Shown here: one piece after another, positions 26,828 to 36,555 of the stretch
Layout: each line of letters begins with the position of its first letter
Position numbering within the stretch: the stretch's first letter is position 1
Source of the DNA: Microcoleus sp. FACHB-672
Lineage (GTDB): Bacteria; Cyanobacteriota; Cyanobacteriia; Cyanobacteriales; Oscillatoriaceae
DNA: 64,000 nucleotides
NCBI RefSeq assembly: GCF_014695725.1
Contig: NZ_JACJOU010000021.1
Location: 1-64,000, forward strand
Direction of reading: 5' to 3'
Made by a program: the position numbers and the translations under genes
Notes under the pieces: generated by a model
Told to the model about the DNA's origin: nothing
The model's database searches: none
The model's input: the letters and a program-made list of their open reading frames with translations, nothing else

Positions 26828-28021
26828 ATGCTGCAAGCCAAACAAGTCTTAAATGAGCGCTATCAGCTCAAAAACAAGTTGGGGAATAATGCCGGTCGTC
26901 AAACTTGGCTGGCTGAGGATTTAACAACATCAACTAAAGAGCCGGTGGTTGTTAAACTGCTAGCATTTGGCGGCGATGTTCAATGGGATGATCTCAAACT
27001 ATTTGAGCGGGAAGCCCAGGTTCTTAAACAACTAAATCATCCAAAAATTCCCAAATATCGAGATTACTTTTCGATAGATGATCGAACTCTATGGTTTGGC
27101 TTGGTTCAGGAATATATTCCGGGTGCATCGCTGAAAGAACAGCTAGATCAAGGGAAAAAGTTTAGCCCTCAAGAAATTCGTAAAATTGCTTTAGAAGTGC
27201 TAAGCATTCTGACTTATTTGCATCAGCTTAGCCCGGCATTACTCCATCGAGATATCAAACCGAGCAATTTAATTTGGGGTGAAAATAATCAGGTTTATTT
27301 AGTGGATTTTGGCGCAGTGCAAGATCGGGCGGCAGCGGAAGGAGCAACGTTTACTGTTGTGGGAAGTTATGGTTATGCACCGCTGGAACAATTTGGGGGA
27401 CGTGCGGTACCGGCATCGGATCTTTATGCGTTAGGCGCGACTTTAATTCATTTACTAACCGGCACCGCACCCGCAGATTTACCTCAAAAGGATTTACGCA
27501 TTCAATTTAAAGATAAAGTTACCCTAAATTCTAACTTTTTAACGTGGTTGGAGCAACTTACAGAGCCGGCTTTAGAAAAACGATTTAGCTCAGCCCGCGA
27601 AGCGCTAGAGGCACTAAAAGTCCGCAAAGCATCCACCACCCCAAAAATCGAAGTGCTGCCAAGAGTCTCACCGAAAATCGAGAATAATTCGGGTTGCGGT
27701 GGCTTATTTGATTCCTCAGTGCCGGTGCCAGATGAAATTAAAGGTTGGAATTGGGGAGCATTTTTACTTTCTGGTTTTTGGCCTTTAAGTAATCATGTTG
27801 GGATTGGACTTTTGGCGTGGGTTCCCAATGTTGGCTTCTTGATGGCCATTACTCTGGGTGTTAAGGGTAATGAATGGGCGTGGAAAAGCCGGAAATGGCG
27901 CAGTATTGAGAATTTTAAAGCTCATCAAAGAGGCTGGGCAATTGCCGGCATCATGATGGGTATTCCCATAACGCTGATACTTTGGGGTGCCGCTTATTGT
28001 ATTATGACCTATTTATTTTAA
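26828..28021 (+). CDS. Ser/Thr protein kinase 3 of 4, C-terminal hydrophobic domain
   Basis: The 397-residue protein has a full kinase domain (VVVKLLAFGGD, LHRDIKPSNLIWG, LVDFGAVQD, TFTVVGSYGYAPLEQFGG). After a Pro/Ser linker at about 265-300, a 95-residue domain begins PDEIKGWNWGAFLLSGFWPL. It contains two to three hydrophobic segments (VGIGLLAWVPNVGFLMAIT; IAGIMMGIPITLILWG) and an internal NEWAWKSRKWRS. This small module occurs on its own and fused to zinc-ribbons in other bacteria; its role is unknown. It differs entirely from the tails of kinases 1, 2 and 4. The start is 60 bp after the kinase 2 stop, in the same orientation. Confidence 0.85.
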   Translation: MLQAKQVLNERYQLKNKLGNNAGRQTWLAEDLTTSTKEPVVVKLLAFGGDVQWDDLKLFEREAQVLKQLNHPKIPKYRDYFSIDDRTLWFGLVQEYIPGASLKEQLDQGKKFSPQEIRKIALEVLSILTYLHQLSPALLHRDIKPSNLIWGENNQVYLVDFGAVQDRAAAEGATFTVVGSYGYAPLEQFGGRAVPASDLYALGATLIHLLTGTAPADLPQKDLRIQFKDKVTLNSNFLTWLEQLTEPALEKRFSSAREALEALKVRKASTTPKIEVLPRVSPKIENNSGCGGLFDSSVPVPDEIKGWNWGAFLLSGFWPLSNHVGIGLLAWVPNVGFLMAITLGVKGNEWAWKSRKWRSIENFKAHQRGWAIAGIMMGIPITLILWGAAYCIMTYLF

Positions 28022-28296
28022 AACATAAAGTAGGGAGAGTTATATACTGATTTTTAATTCACTGCAATACATCTGTATGGGCACAAAAAATATTGCCAAT
28101 ACATAGCAGTTTAATATTTGTTAAACCGGCTATAAAATCTTTTCAAGAATCGTAAAAAATCAAAATAAATCTTAAGAGCTTACTTATGGATAACGACGTG
28201 AGTTAGGTTTTTTCATATTTTTGGGAATACTAGACAAAGCTAAAAATTTTAAGGCCACAGAAAACTCAATAAAAATTTCAGAGGACGGGCGAGATC

Positions 28297-29667
28297 ATGG
28301 TGCAAGCTGAGCAAATATTACACGATCATTATCAGCTCAAGAAAAAGTTAGGACACAATGCCGGTCGTCAAACTTGGCTAGCCGAAGATTTAGCAACACC
28401 AACCAAAGAGCTGGTTGTCGTTAAACTGCTAACATTTGGCGGGGATGTTCACTGGGATGACCTTAAATTATTTGAGCGAGAAGCCCAGGTTCTCAAACAG
28501 CTCAATCATCCTAGAATTCCAAAATACCGAGACTATTTTTCGATAGATGATCGAACGCTGTGGTTTGGGTTGGTACAAGAATATATCCCTGGAGACTCTC
28601 TGAAAGACCAACTCACGCAAGGGAGAAAATTTAGCGCTCAGGAAGTTAGAAAACTGGCGATTGAAGTGTTAAACATTCTGATTTATTTACACGAGTTAAA
28701 TCCCGCCTTACTGCATCGAGATATTAAACCAAGTAATTTAATTTGGGGCGAAGATAATCAAATTTATTTAGTGGATTTTGGGGCAGTACAAGATCGGGCG
28801 GCGGCAGAAGGGGCAACGTTTACTGTTGTGGGCACTTATGGTTATGCACCGCTGGAACAATTTGGAGGACGTGCGGTACCGGCATCGGATCTTTATGCTT
28901 TAGGCGCAACTTTAATTCATTTATTAACCGGCATCGCCCCCGCAGATTTACCACAGAAGGATTTACGCATTCAATTTAAGGATAAGATAACGATTAATTC
29001 TAATTTTGTTGATTGGTTAGAGCAACTTACAGAACCGGCTTTAGAAAAACGATTTAGTACGGCTCGTGAAGTGCTGATGGCGCTAAAAGTGCGTAAGGCA
29101 ACGAACGAAGGGAAAAGTGAGAGAATAAGTTCTGCTACCTCTTTTCTTCCTGCCGATATTTGCAAACCTAGCAATACTCGTGTTGTAGTAAAAAAATCTT
29201 CAGGGAGTCTAGAAATTATGATGCCGACACAGGGAATTAGCGGCTTAAAATTACTCAAGTTTTTCGTTATTTTAACAATTTTCTTATCCTGTTTAGCTTG
29301 GATGAATTATCTGTTATTAATGATTTATCTCTATATTCCTTTTTGGTTAAAAGTAATTATACAGGTAATTTCTCCGAGTTTAGTTGTTTTAGCAATTATT
29401 CGGGAATTTTTTGAGTCTACACGGGTTGCTTTTGAAACCAACTCTAGGTACTTTGTCGTAGAATGGCGGTGGTTGGGACACAAAGTGTTTTCAAGAAAAG
29501 GGAACCTTTCTGAGATAATTTATACTTACTGCAAGGTTAAGGGCAACATTTCTCAAGTTTTCTTGAGAGAAAAAACCGGCAAACAATACTCATTTGGCCG
29601 GCAATTGAGTGAAGTTGAGTGCGCTTGGTTAGCTCAAGAAATTCAAACTTGGCTGAATTTTAAGTAA
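28297..29667 (+). CDS. Ser/Thr protein kinase 4 of 4, membrane anchor and PH-like tail
   Basis: Residues 1-268 are a kinase domain most similar to kinase 3 (VVVKLLTFGGD, LHRDIKPSNLIWG, LVDFGAVQD, GTYGYAPLEQFGG). Two membrane helices at about 310-365 (FVILTIFLSCLAWMNYLLLM; VISPSLVVLAIIRE) come next. The cytoplasmic tail ends YSFGRQLSEVECAWLAQEIQ, the same module as in kinase 1. The kinase domain thus groups with kinase 3 while the tail groups with kinase 1, which points to domain exchange between paralogues. A 275-bp AT-rich gap separates it from kinase 3, so it may have its own promoter. Its stop overlaps the convergent ATPase gene by eight bases. Confidence 0.9.
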   Translation: MVQAEQILHDHYQLKKKLGHNAGRQTWLAEDLATPTKELVVVKLLTFGGDVHWDDLKLFEREAQVLKQLNHPRIPKYRDYFSIDDRTLWFGLVQEYIPGDSLKDQLTQGRKFSAQEVRKLAIEVLNILIYLHELNPALLHRDIKPSNLIWGEDNQIYLVDFGAVQDRAAAEGATFTVVGTYGYAPLEQFGGRAVPASDLYALGATLIHLLTGIAPADLPQKDLRIQFKDKITINSNFVDWLEQLTEPALEKRFSTAREVLMALKVRKATNEGKSERISSATSFLPADICKPSNTRVVVKKSSGSLEIMMPTQGISGLKLLKFFVILTIFLSCLAWMNYLLLMIYLYIPFWLKVIIQVISPSLVVLAIIREFFESTRVAFETNSRYFVVEWRWLGHKVFSRKGNLSEIIYTYCKVKGNISQVFLREKTGKQYSFGRQLSEVECAWLAQEIQTWLNFK

Positions 29668-31927
29668 GTGCAACCTCTGCATTTAAAGGCACGCAAGCAT
29701 TGACTAAAGATAACACCGGCCCGGTTTGTTCTTGACCATTAACCGCGAGTTCACTGTGACACAGAAACAGACGCTCACCTGCACGAGAAAGCAAATCTAA
29801 CAAAATCCGCTGTAACCGGCTTTCATCAGCCTGAATTCCATCTTCTGCTGTCCAAGGGCGTTCTGGCCAATCTTTGAGAAACAACGGCGCACCAAATCGC
29901 AGCGCCTCCCCACTACTCAACCATAGAGGTGAACCGGCATCGAGCCAAAAATGCCACCGATGAGAACGGCGATTAAAACGATACTGAAAGATTGTACCCA
30001 GCGTAATCGCACCGCCTGGTGGCCACAGCGAAGGCCGGTAAGGATTTGCGGAGATTGTACCGCGCCGCAATAGTTGAATAAACTCGCCAACAGTTTCATG
30101 AAGCGCTAACCGTTTGTTGGGTTGAATTTGCCGCAACCGGCCATCAACTTGCCAGTAATGCTGAGCGATATCAATCAGTTCTCGCAATGCTGTTAGCTGA
30201 TCGTAGGGGAGATTGCTGCCTCTCCACAAAAATTGCTGAATCGCCCGATCAAGAACGGAAACCGGCCCAGGAATGAGGCGTTGTGTTAACTGGGATTTTT
30301 GCATTTCCAGCCACTGCAAAATCTCTTGGTAGGCATTGGTGGCGCGGTATCCCAGGCGATCCCACCGGGGAAACGCTGTCACCGGCAGCAGACGAGGTTG
30401 CTCTAAATCTGGGTAAAAACAGTGATCCACCAACAAGCCGGCGCGCACTGGGTCAATGTTTGTAGAAAATGAAGATTGAACACTGAAGAGGGAAGTGGGA
30501 ATATTCTCCGGGATACCTTCTTGATCAACAACGCCCACCGGCTGCCGGCTCAAAATCACCAGCATTTCGGCAACACAATCTCGATCAACCAAGCGCCCTA
30601 AACCCGGATAAACTAGCCCCAAAAGCGTCAGCAATGCCCGAACGGTTGGAGAACTAGCCAACGGTCGCTGCTCGTTGAGCGATTCTACCGTAATTCCCTG
30701 GCTGTTGAGAATTTCAATTAAGCTATAACGAGCAATCGCATCCAAACCTGGCGTGATCAGCGCAATGTCTTGAGGTTGTACTTGCTGGGTTTTCACCCCT
30801 TCAATAATGACTTCGGCAGTTTCTCGCAACAGTTGAGCACGGGAAATCGTTTGAATCGAGCGCACCGATTCTGGAAGAATAAACGCGGAAGGTGGAAGGG
30901 TGAAGGTACTGAGAACCAACTCGGCTGCCGGCTGACCTAAACTACTTCCTAGAGAAGCTTCCGGCTGCTGGGTTAAGGTTTCCACTTGACAGCGTGACGC
31001 GAGGCCGGTTAAAAAATCTGGGTCAGCATCCAGTCCCAGTCTCACCGAACCATTGGGATTACAAGTAAAAGCGCCCCACGTTCCCTGATCCAGCAAAAAG
31101 TCAAACAAGTAACGCGCAATCGCTGGGTACTCATCCACATCATCCGCCATAACTGCCCCATAGCGCCGCGTTAAGTGCTGCTGGTAAGTGGCATCTGGCA
31201 GCAGATGACGCCAGTAGAGTTCGCAAATAATCCCGTAGGTGAGCAACCCTCTTTCTAGACACCAACTCCGCCAACGCAGCAGCAACTCTCCCATGCAGGG
31301 GTAGATTTTGGATGTTGGATTTTGCAACGCGTTGCCATTTTCCATTTCCCATTCTTCAAGCATTCCTGCTTCCAAGATGCGGGGAACGTCTTCAACCGGC
31401 GTCCCGCTAGCAGCTGCTAGCTGCAGTAAGTCCAAAGTCCGGCGAACGATGCGAGATTCACTTACCCCCTCCTGCCTGAGAATTCCTGCGTCTAACTCAG
31501 GACGCCAGAGTTGGGTGGCCAATTCCTGTTCGGTTTCTGGCCGCAGTCTTAGGGGAAATTGTGCTCTCAGGTTTAATTGCTGGATTAATAGGGGCCAAAA
31601 TAAAATGACTTCATCTCGAAAGAAACGCAGGGGTGTTGTGGTTTGCGCGGGATAAACGCTTTGGGTAGCGGTGGCGATGCGATCAGCCAATTCCACCCAG
31701 CCATTGGCGGCAAAGACAAGCACTGCCGGCGAGGTGGGCAACGGGGGATTCTGGATTTTTGGATTTTGGATTTTGTGGGCATTGGGCGATTTTCTTCCCC
31801 TCTCTCCTGCTTTCCCCTCCACCCATCGGCACAAATGCTCAACTAGGCGCGTCGTTTTGCCCGTGCGAGTCGGGCCGGTAATCCAAATGGAATGAGCTTG
31901 CACAGCTTTCTTTTGCTCCCGCTTCAT
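29660..31927 (-). CDS. UvrD-like P-loop ATPase / recombinase-type protein
   Basis: The 755-residue protein starts near a Walker A motif, IWITGPTRTGKTTRLVEHL (residues 16-34). It has the layout of superfamily I helicase-like proteins annotated as recombinase family in cyanobacteria. A loop AVLVFAANGWVELADRI follows, then a long helical middle. A UvrD-C-like region includes DIALITPGLDAIARYSLIEI near 400 and ITLGTIFQYRFNRRSHRWHFW near 650. A low-complexity insertion, HKIQNPKIQNPPLP, at residues 51-64 is encoded by the same 7-mer repeat that fills several spacers. It overlaps kinase 4 convergently by eight bases. Whether it unwinds DNA is untested. Confidence 0.65.
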   Translation of the reverse strand: MKREQKKAVQAHSIWITGPTRTGKTTRLVEHLCRWVEGKAGERGRKSPNAHKIQNPKIQNPPLPTSPAVLVFAANGWVELADRIATATQSVYPAQTTTPLRFFRDEVILFWPLLIQQLNLRAQFPLRLRPETEQELATQLWRPELDAGILRQEGVSESRIVRRTLDLLQLAAASGTPVEDVPRILEAGMLEEWEMENGNALQNPTSKIYPCMGELLLRWRSWCLERGLLTYGIICELYWRHLLPDATYQQHLTRRYGAVMADDVDEYPAIARYLFDFLLDQGTWGAFTCNPNGSVRLGLDADPDFLTGLASRCQVETLTQQPEASLGSSLGQPAAELVLSTFTLPPSAFILPESVRSIQTISRAQLLRETAEVIIEGVKTQQVQPQDIALITPGLDAIARYSLIEILNSQGITVESLNEQRPLASSPTVRALLTLLGLVYPGLGRLVDRDCVAEMLVILSRQPVGVVDQEGIPENIPTSLFSVQSSFSTNIDPVRAGLLVDHCFYPDLEQPRLLPVTAFPRWDRLGYRATNAYQEILQWLEMQKSQLTQRLIPGPVSVLDRAIQQFLWRGSNLPYDQLTALRELIDIAQHYWQVDGRLRQIQPNKRLALHETVGEFIQLLRRGTISANPYRPSLWPPGGAITLGTIFQYRFNRRSHRWHFWLDAGSPLWLSSGEALRFGAPLFLKDWPERPWTAEDGIQADESRLQRILLDLLSRAGERLFLCHSELAVNGQEQTGPVLSLVNACVPLNAEVALT
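31747..31776. repeat. Spacer-type 7-mer repeat inside a coding region
   Basis: GGATTTTTGGATTTTGGATTTTG-like repeats, the same unit as at 5497-5514 and 62787-62847, lie within the ATPase gene. They are read in frame as K-I-Q-N-P units and cause no stop. This suggests invasion of the gene by a spacer repeat family without inactivation. Confidence 0.7.
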
Positions 31928-32203
31928 CGGTTAACCTCGGCTGCCCGCCACTTCCCATGCATCTAATGGGGCTTGAAATGGCAGCACCGTTATACTACAA
32001 ACTAAGACACAACTTGATCGATTTCATTTTTCCTGCTACCGGCCCTTAAACCATGACAAGTGCTGTTTGGCCAACTCCTGATCCGGTTAAAGCGGCAAAC
32101 TGTCCTAGTTTCAGTGCCGGTGTTCCCATTGACTGCCCAACCGATAGCAGCCTAATGTAATTTTAATTTATCAAAATTCACAAATTCTCAAAACTTTGCC
32201 GAC

Positions 32204-33595
32204 ATGAAAATTCCGATTTTTAACAATGTCAAAGGATACTTACGCTCTGCAAATCAGTGGATTTCAGAGACTCCGGATAGAAATTTAGACGAAGCTTATG
32301 ATGCCGCTTTAATGATTAGAGCCATTGAAGATGAACATTTTAATGGCCGCAAAATTTCTGCGGAATCTGCTCGCTATAGCGACAGCATCATGACTTATTT
32401 CCAGGGAGAGTTAACCAAATATTTAAATTTAGCAAAATTAAAGTTAGCAGCGTTTAATACCAGTCGCTCTGTTTTAAGTCTTTCTCCTTTAAAAACGACA
32501 AAAGCTAGAAATGATTATTCTGTTGAATATCATAACTTACATGAGCAAGAGGTAAAAGATCAAGCGGCGATTGTTTTAGAAAAGCTGAATTTTATTGATG
32601 AGGTTTTAGCTAAGTATACTTATAAGCCGGTGAAGCCTTCGTCTGCAACTTCCTCTACGGGTTCTCCCGCATCTTTAGTCACTATTTACGAAACCCCTAC
32701 CCCTGAAAGCCTCTCTCCTACAGTCCGCAACAATAGCATAAATCTGGCAAAGCCTTTAGCTGATGATGTCAACTCTGACAAAATGGCGGAATCAATTAAT
32801 GATAAAACCAGTTTCTTACCCAGATCAATTTTAAGGACGTTAGACCGGCTGAAACGACAGCTAGATCCGAAAGCTGAAGAAGAAGTGGTTAGGGATTTTC
32901 GCAGTTCTAAGACTAAAACTATCATTTCGATGAAGTTTATTTTATTGCTGCTATTAATTCCATTACTGACGCATCAAATTTCTAGGAACTTTATTGTCGG
33001 GCCGTTAATTGATCGATTTCGAGATGAAAAGCCGGCTGAAGTTTTCTTAAATGCTGATATGGAAGAAGAAGCTTTCTCTCAGTTACAGCGATTTGAAGAA
33101 CACCTCAAGTTTAAAATGTTAATTGGGGCGCTTCCAAAAATTTCTGATGAAGAGATGGAAGAGGAAGTGAAACTTAAAGCTCATGAAATAGCTGAAGAAT
33201 TCCGTAAAGAAAGCGCTAGTGCTATCAAAAATGTTTTCTCCGATCTCCTGTCGGTTTTTGCTTTTGGCTTTGTCATTCTTTCCAGCAAGCGAGAAATTGC
33301 AGTTTTAAAATCTTTCATGGACGATATTGTATATGGGTTGAGTGACAGTGCTAAAGCATTTATTATTATTTTGTTTACAGATATTTTCGTCGGGTTTCAC
33401 TCGCCGCATGGCTGGGAAGTGATTTTAGAAGGTATATCTCGGCATTTGGGGTTACCAGAAAACCGACAATTTATCTTTTTGTTTATTGCTACGTTCCCCG
33501 TAATTTTGGATACTGTATTTAAGTATTGGATCTTCCGCTATCTCAATCGAATCTCGCCTTCTGCTGTGGCAACTTATAGGAATATGAATGAATAA
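32204..33595 (+). CDS. pxcA: Proton extrusion protein PxcA (CemA homologue)
   Basis: PxcA, the homologue of chloroplast CemA, is an inner-envelope/plasma-membrane protein needed for light-induced proton extrusion and, indirectly, inorganic carbon uptake. The 463-residue protein has a soluble N-terminal half with the conserved DRNLDEAYDAALMIRAIED near residue 25. Four membrane helices follow: about 244-263 (SMKFILLLLLIPLLTHQI), 345-366, 388-408 (AFIIILFTDIFVGFHSPHGW) and 428-448. The C-terminal signature is FPVILDTVFKYWIFRYLNRISPS. The start at 32204 follows an AT-rich leader with no clear ribosome-binding site. The upstream 276 bp contain no other supported gene. Confidence 0.93.
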   Translation: MKIPIFNNVKGYLRSANQWISETPDRNLDEAYDAALMIRAIEDEHFNGRKISAESARYSDSIMTYFQGELTKYLNLAKLKLAAFNTSRSVLSLSPLKTTKARNDYSVEYHNLHEQEVKDQAAIVLEKLNFIDEVLAKYTYKPVKPSSATSSTGSPASLVTIYETPTPESLSPTVRNNSINLAKPLADDVNSDKMAESINDKTSFLPRSILRTLDRLKRQLDPKAEEEVVRDFRSSKTKTIISMKFILLLLLIPLLTHQISRNFIVGPLIDRFRDEKPAEVFLNADMEEEAFSQLQRFEEHLKFKMLIGALPKISDEEMEEEVKLKAHEIAEEFRKESASAIKNVFSDLLSVFAFGFVILSSKREIAVLKSFMDDIVYGLSDSAKAFIIILFTDIFVGFHSPHGWEVILEGISRHLGLPENRQFIFLFIATFPVILDTVFKYWIFRYLNRISPSAVATYRNMNE

Positions 33596-33727
33596 TCTGC
33601 TAGGTGGAATGTGGATTTCTTAGCAATTTTATTTATTGCAAATCATAGGCTAGAACTTTTCGTGCCGGCACTCTATCAGCCTCACGTCTAGAGGAATGCG
33701 GAAATTGCTAAAGTTTTAAGTGTAAGG

Positions 33728-34420
33728 TCAAAGTGGAGACAGATTGTTCATCTTTCTCGGATACCGAGACCTGCAAGGACTTCCCCAGCAAACCTGTCCC
33801 GCCGGCAGATCATTAAACACGCTACTGCGAACCCCAATCACCGAATTTGCTCCTATTTTAACGCCGGCACCAATAAAACAATCTGCCGCCACCCAAACGC
33901 CATTTCCAATTGTGATCGGCGCTGTCATTAAACCAAAAGCTGGATCTTGAATATTGTGGCTGCCCGTGCATAAATAGCATTCTTGAGAAATTACACAATG
34001 GGAACCGATTTTGATGCCATCAAGACTGTAGAAAACCACATCATCTCCTATCCAACTAAAATCACCTATTTCGAGTTTCCAAGGATAGGTAAATCGAGCA
34101 GTTGGGCGAATTAAAACACCGGCACCGATGCGAGCACCAAACAAGCGTAACAACTGCCGGCGAACCCCGTGTAAAAAGTGAGGCGTCAGGGGAAAAACGA
34201 CGGCTTGCACAAACCACCACAGCAAAATAAACCAACCGGGACGTCCTCGATCAAACCAAGATTGATCATATTTGCGCAAATCCATCCAAGGTTGTGCATC
34301 CAACACCGGCATCAATTCTTCCCTCTGATTGGGTAAGCCGGCATCAGGTATTATATCCAAGTTTTCTAACGCTGCCGGTGGATTAATTTCAGTTTCTGGA
34401 TCGGGAGTGGCAGAATTCAT
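33728..34420 (-). CDS. WcaF/HpsU-like sugar O-acetyltransferase
   Basis: The 230-residue protein has an N-terminal hydrophobic helix (WFILLWWFVQAVVFPLTPHF, about 60-80). A left-handed beta-helix of hexapeptide repeats follows (IGAGVLIRPTARFTYPWKLEIG, IGDDVVFYS, IGSHCVISQECYLCTGSH, IGNGVWVAADCFIGAGVKIG), and the protein ends in VCWGSPCRSRYP. The catalytic His of the family is in GSHNIQDP near 156. This arrangement is shared by WcaF of colanic acid synthesis and by HpsU, named from hormogonium polysaccharide synthesis in filamentous cyanobacteria. It is last in a three-gene minus-strand set after two GT2 glycosyltransferases, which supports a role in polysaccharide decoration. The exact glycan is unknown. 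Confidence 0.8.
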   Translation of the reverse strand: MNSATPDPETEINPPAALENLDIIPDAGLPNQREELMPVLDAQPWMDLRKYDQSWFDRGRPGWFILLWWFVQAVVFPLTPHFLHGVRRQLLRLFGARIGAGVLIRPTARFTYPWKLEIGDFSWIGDDVVFYSLDGIKIGSHCVISQECYLCTGSHNIQDPAFGLMTAPITIGNGVWVAADCFIGAGVKIGANSVIGVRSSVFNDLPAGQVCWGSPCRSRYPRKMNNLSPL

Positions 34421-34522
34421 AGAAACCTAATAAAAAAACTAATAGATGCCCCTGAAAAGCAATTGCAAAAATTAGTAATGACACATTATAACTTATAGTT
34501 CTTGATTTTTATTTCATATTTT

Positions 34523-35461
34523 TTAAGAATCCGAACTGTGAATAGATTTCTGTTTGGCAGCCGATGGTACTGCAACATTTAACTGACCTCCAAATTGGCG
34601 TAACTCATAAAGTTTTATCCCAATTTGATATTCATACTGACTGATCAGCCGTGCATAAATGTAGCCGGCTCGACCATCCAAGAACCCCAATTGAATAATA
34701 TAAAATACAATAAACCGCAGGATGGGTTTAAAAGGAAGTCGTACCCACATTCTTTTGAGAAACCGCTTGCGCTGCACAGCATCCCCAAAAAAATTCGCCC
34801 CAATTGTGCCAGAGTCATCTTGACCGGCTATCAAATTATAATAAACTCTAGCTTCCCAGTTTGAGTAACGATTGTGTCGCTCTATCCACTGATAAATGTC
34901 CCGAAAGTCTTCATGGATCATATCAGTTGTTAAATACCCAACTTGGCCTTTTAAAACAACGTGTTCGTGAACTTCATTGTCGCCGGTGTTGGGAACTTCT
35001 TCCGTGCCTAAATTTTCGTATCGTCCTTTTCCATGCTTAAATAAACGCAGATTCCAGTCTGGATATTTACCGCCGTGACGAATCCAAGTCCCCAAAAAAA
35101 ACACGCGTCGGTTTAAATAATAACCGTTGTAGTTTGGGTTAAGAATTGCCTGAGAGATTTCATCCCAAAGTTCCTCAGGAATCCGCTCATCACAATCAAC
35201 AATCAGCACCCAGTCATTTTGAAATTGCAAATTCTCCAATGACCAGTTTTTCTTTTTGGGCCACCGATGATTAAAATAGAACTGTACAACTTTTGCCCCA
35301 TAATTTTCTGCAATTTCGCAGGTGCGATCCGTGCTTTGGGAATCCACCAAAAACACTTCATCGGCCCTAGCAACGCTGGACAGACAAGCCGGCAAATTGA
35401 TCTCTTCGTTTTTGGCGGGAATGAGAACCGATACTGGAATTTTAGTGGGTGGGTGGGTCAT
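34523..35461 (-). CDS. Family 2 glycosyltransferase, WaaE-like
   Basis: The 312-residue GT-A enzyme begins VSVLIPAKNEEINLPACL, the family-2 nucleotide-binding start. It has DEVFLVDSQSTDRT near residue 33 and the metal-binding DWVLIVDCDERIPEEL near 85, where the DxD-like motif is DCDE. HEDFRDIYQWIERHNRYSNWEA lies near 180, and an amphipathic membrane-associated stretch (KPILRFIVFYIIQLGFLDG) near 245. The overall pattern resembles lipopolysaccharide inner-core transferases of the WaaE/KdtX type. It is 102 bp upstream of the acetyltransferase gene and 143 bp after the next glycosyltransferase, so the three are likely one transcription unit. The acceptor is unknown. Confidence 0.85.
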   Translation of the reverse strand: MTHPPTKIPVSVLIPAKNEEINLPACLSSVARADEVFLVDSQSTDRTCEIAENYGAKVVQFYFNHRWPKKKNWSLENLQFQNDWVLIVDCDERIPEELWDEISQAILNPNYNGYYLNRRVFFLGTWIRHGGKYPDWNLRLFKHGKGRYENLGTEEVPNTGDNEVHEHVVLKGQVGYLTTDMIHEDFRDIYQWIERHNRYSNWEARVYYNLIAGQDDSGTIGANFFGDAVQRKRFLKRMWVRLPFKPILRFIVFYIIQLGFLDGRAGYIYARLISQYEYQIGIKLYELRQFGGQLNVAVPSAAKQKSIHSSDS

Positions 35462-35604
35462 GATAGAGAATTGTAACGAGTTATGAGATATAAATTAGAA
35501 GTTCTTTCTTTAATTGAAAACTCTTTAGGGGTAAATTAACTAGGATGTTGAGATAAAGGTCGCGTGGGTTCTATAAACCTGGCTCTACAAACTCAAAAAT
35601 CAAG

Positions 35605-36555
35605 TTATTGCCGTTTAGTCTCTTTGGGAGCGAACAGCAAGCCCTGAATGGTGGCACTTAAATAACCAATTTGTCCGTAGCTATACACTATATTGTCAAA
35701 GCGTTGGGCTGGATCGTTAAAGTATTTCAACGATTTGTACAACCCTCGCACAAATCGCTCTCCCCCACGCCCTAGTTGGCGCACACCGGCATCACCGGCT
35801 AGGCGTTCCCGATAGCACTCGCTAATTCCCTGCCACCAGCCTCGCTGCAAAAACCAAGAAGGGTTAATACGATCGGGTGCGACGTTGTGAGCAACTAAAG
35901 CATCCGGGAGATAGGCGACTTGCCAACCCTGCTGGAGGGCGAGTTCTGTCATGTGCAGTTCTTCATTTGATAATAACTTTTTACCAACGCGACCTAGATT
36001 AAGATCGAAGCCGCCAATTTGTGCCAGAAATGACCGGCGAATTGAGTAGTTTAACCCCCTTGGGGTCATGCCTGGATTGTTGATATAAATAACATCATCT
36101 CCCAGATCATAAGCGCCTAAGTTGCCGGCAAGTCCTGGGGAAAGCCAATTAGGGGCAGTCACAGCAGCCGGCCAAAGCAAGGTAACTTTCCCACCGGCAA
36201 CGGCTAATTTTTCATTGCTTTGATAGGCTGAATAAAGCACGCTTAACCAGTTAGGGCCGGCAATGGCATCATCATCGAGGTAAGCTAAAATCTCGCCGAC
36301 AGCCACGCTTGCGCCCGTGTTCCGTGCCACCGAAAGGCCCACGACAGGTTCATAAACATATTTCAAAATTGAGTGAGAAAGTCGTTGTGCCACAACTTCC
36401 GAGGTTCGATCAATCGACGCATTATCCACAACCACCACTTCAAAACTTGGGAAATCCTGCTGCAGTAAACTATCAATAGCAGCGCCTAAATAGGTGTCTC
36501 GATTGTGGGTGCAGATAATCGCAGAAACCAGGGGGACAGGCATAAAGTCAAACAA
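35605..36555 (-). CDS. Family 2 glycosyltransferase, polysaccharide type
   Basis: The 316-residue enzyme has the N-terminal GT2 fold start VSAIICTHNRDTYLGAAID, the nucleotide-contact FEVVVVDNASIDRTSEVV near residue 32 and the metal-binding ILAYLDDDAIAGPNWL near 88. A later NEELHMTELALQQGWQVAYL near 215 holds the conserved ED/EE catalytic-base region. It lacks long membrane helices, so it probably works at the cytoplasmic face of the membrane. It is the first gene of the three-gene minus-strand set with the second GT2 and the acetyltransferase, and its 5' side faces cobU across a 174-bp divergent gap. The linkage formed cannot be predicted. Confidence 0.87.
   Translation of the reverse strand: MFDFMPVPLVSAIICTHNRDTYLGAAIDSLLQQDFPSFEVVVVDNASIDRTSEVVAQRLSHSILKYVYEPVVGLSVARNTGASVAVGEILAYLDDDAIAGPNWLSVLYSAYQSNEKLAVAGGKVTLLWPAAVTAPNWLSPGLAGNLGAYDLGDDVIYINNPGMTPRGLNYSIRRSFLAQIGGFDLNLGRVGKKLLSNEELHMTELALQQGWQVAYLPDALVAHNVAPDRINPSWFLQRGWWQGISECYRERLAGDAGVRQLGRGGERFVRGLYKSLKYFNDPAQRFDNIVYSYGQIGYLSATIQGLLFAPKETKRQ

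Noticed and set aside
32053-32160. Small 35-codon frame upstream of pxcA (MTSAVWPTPDPVKAANC...)
   Set aside because: No ribosome-binding site, no recognisable family and no second support; too short to call.
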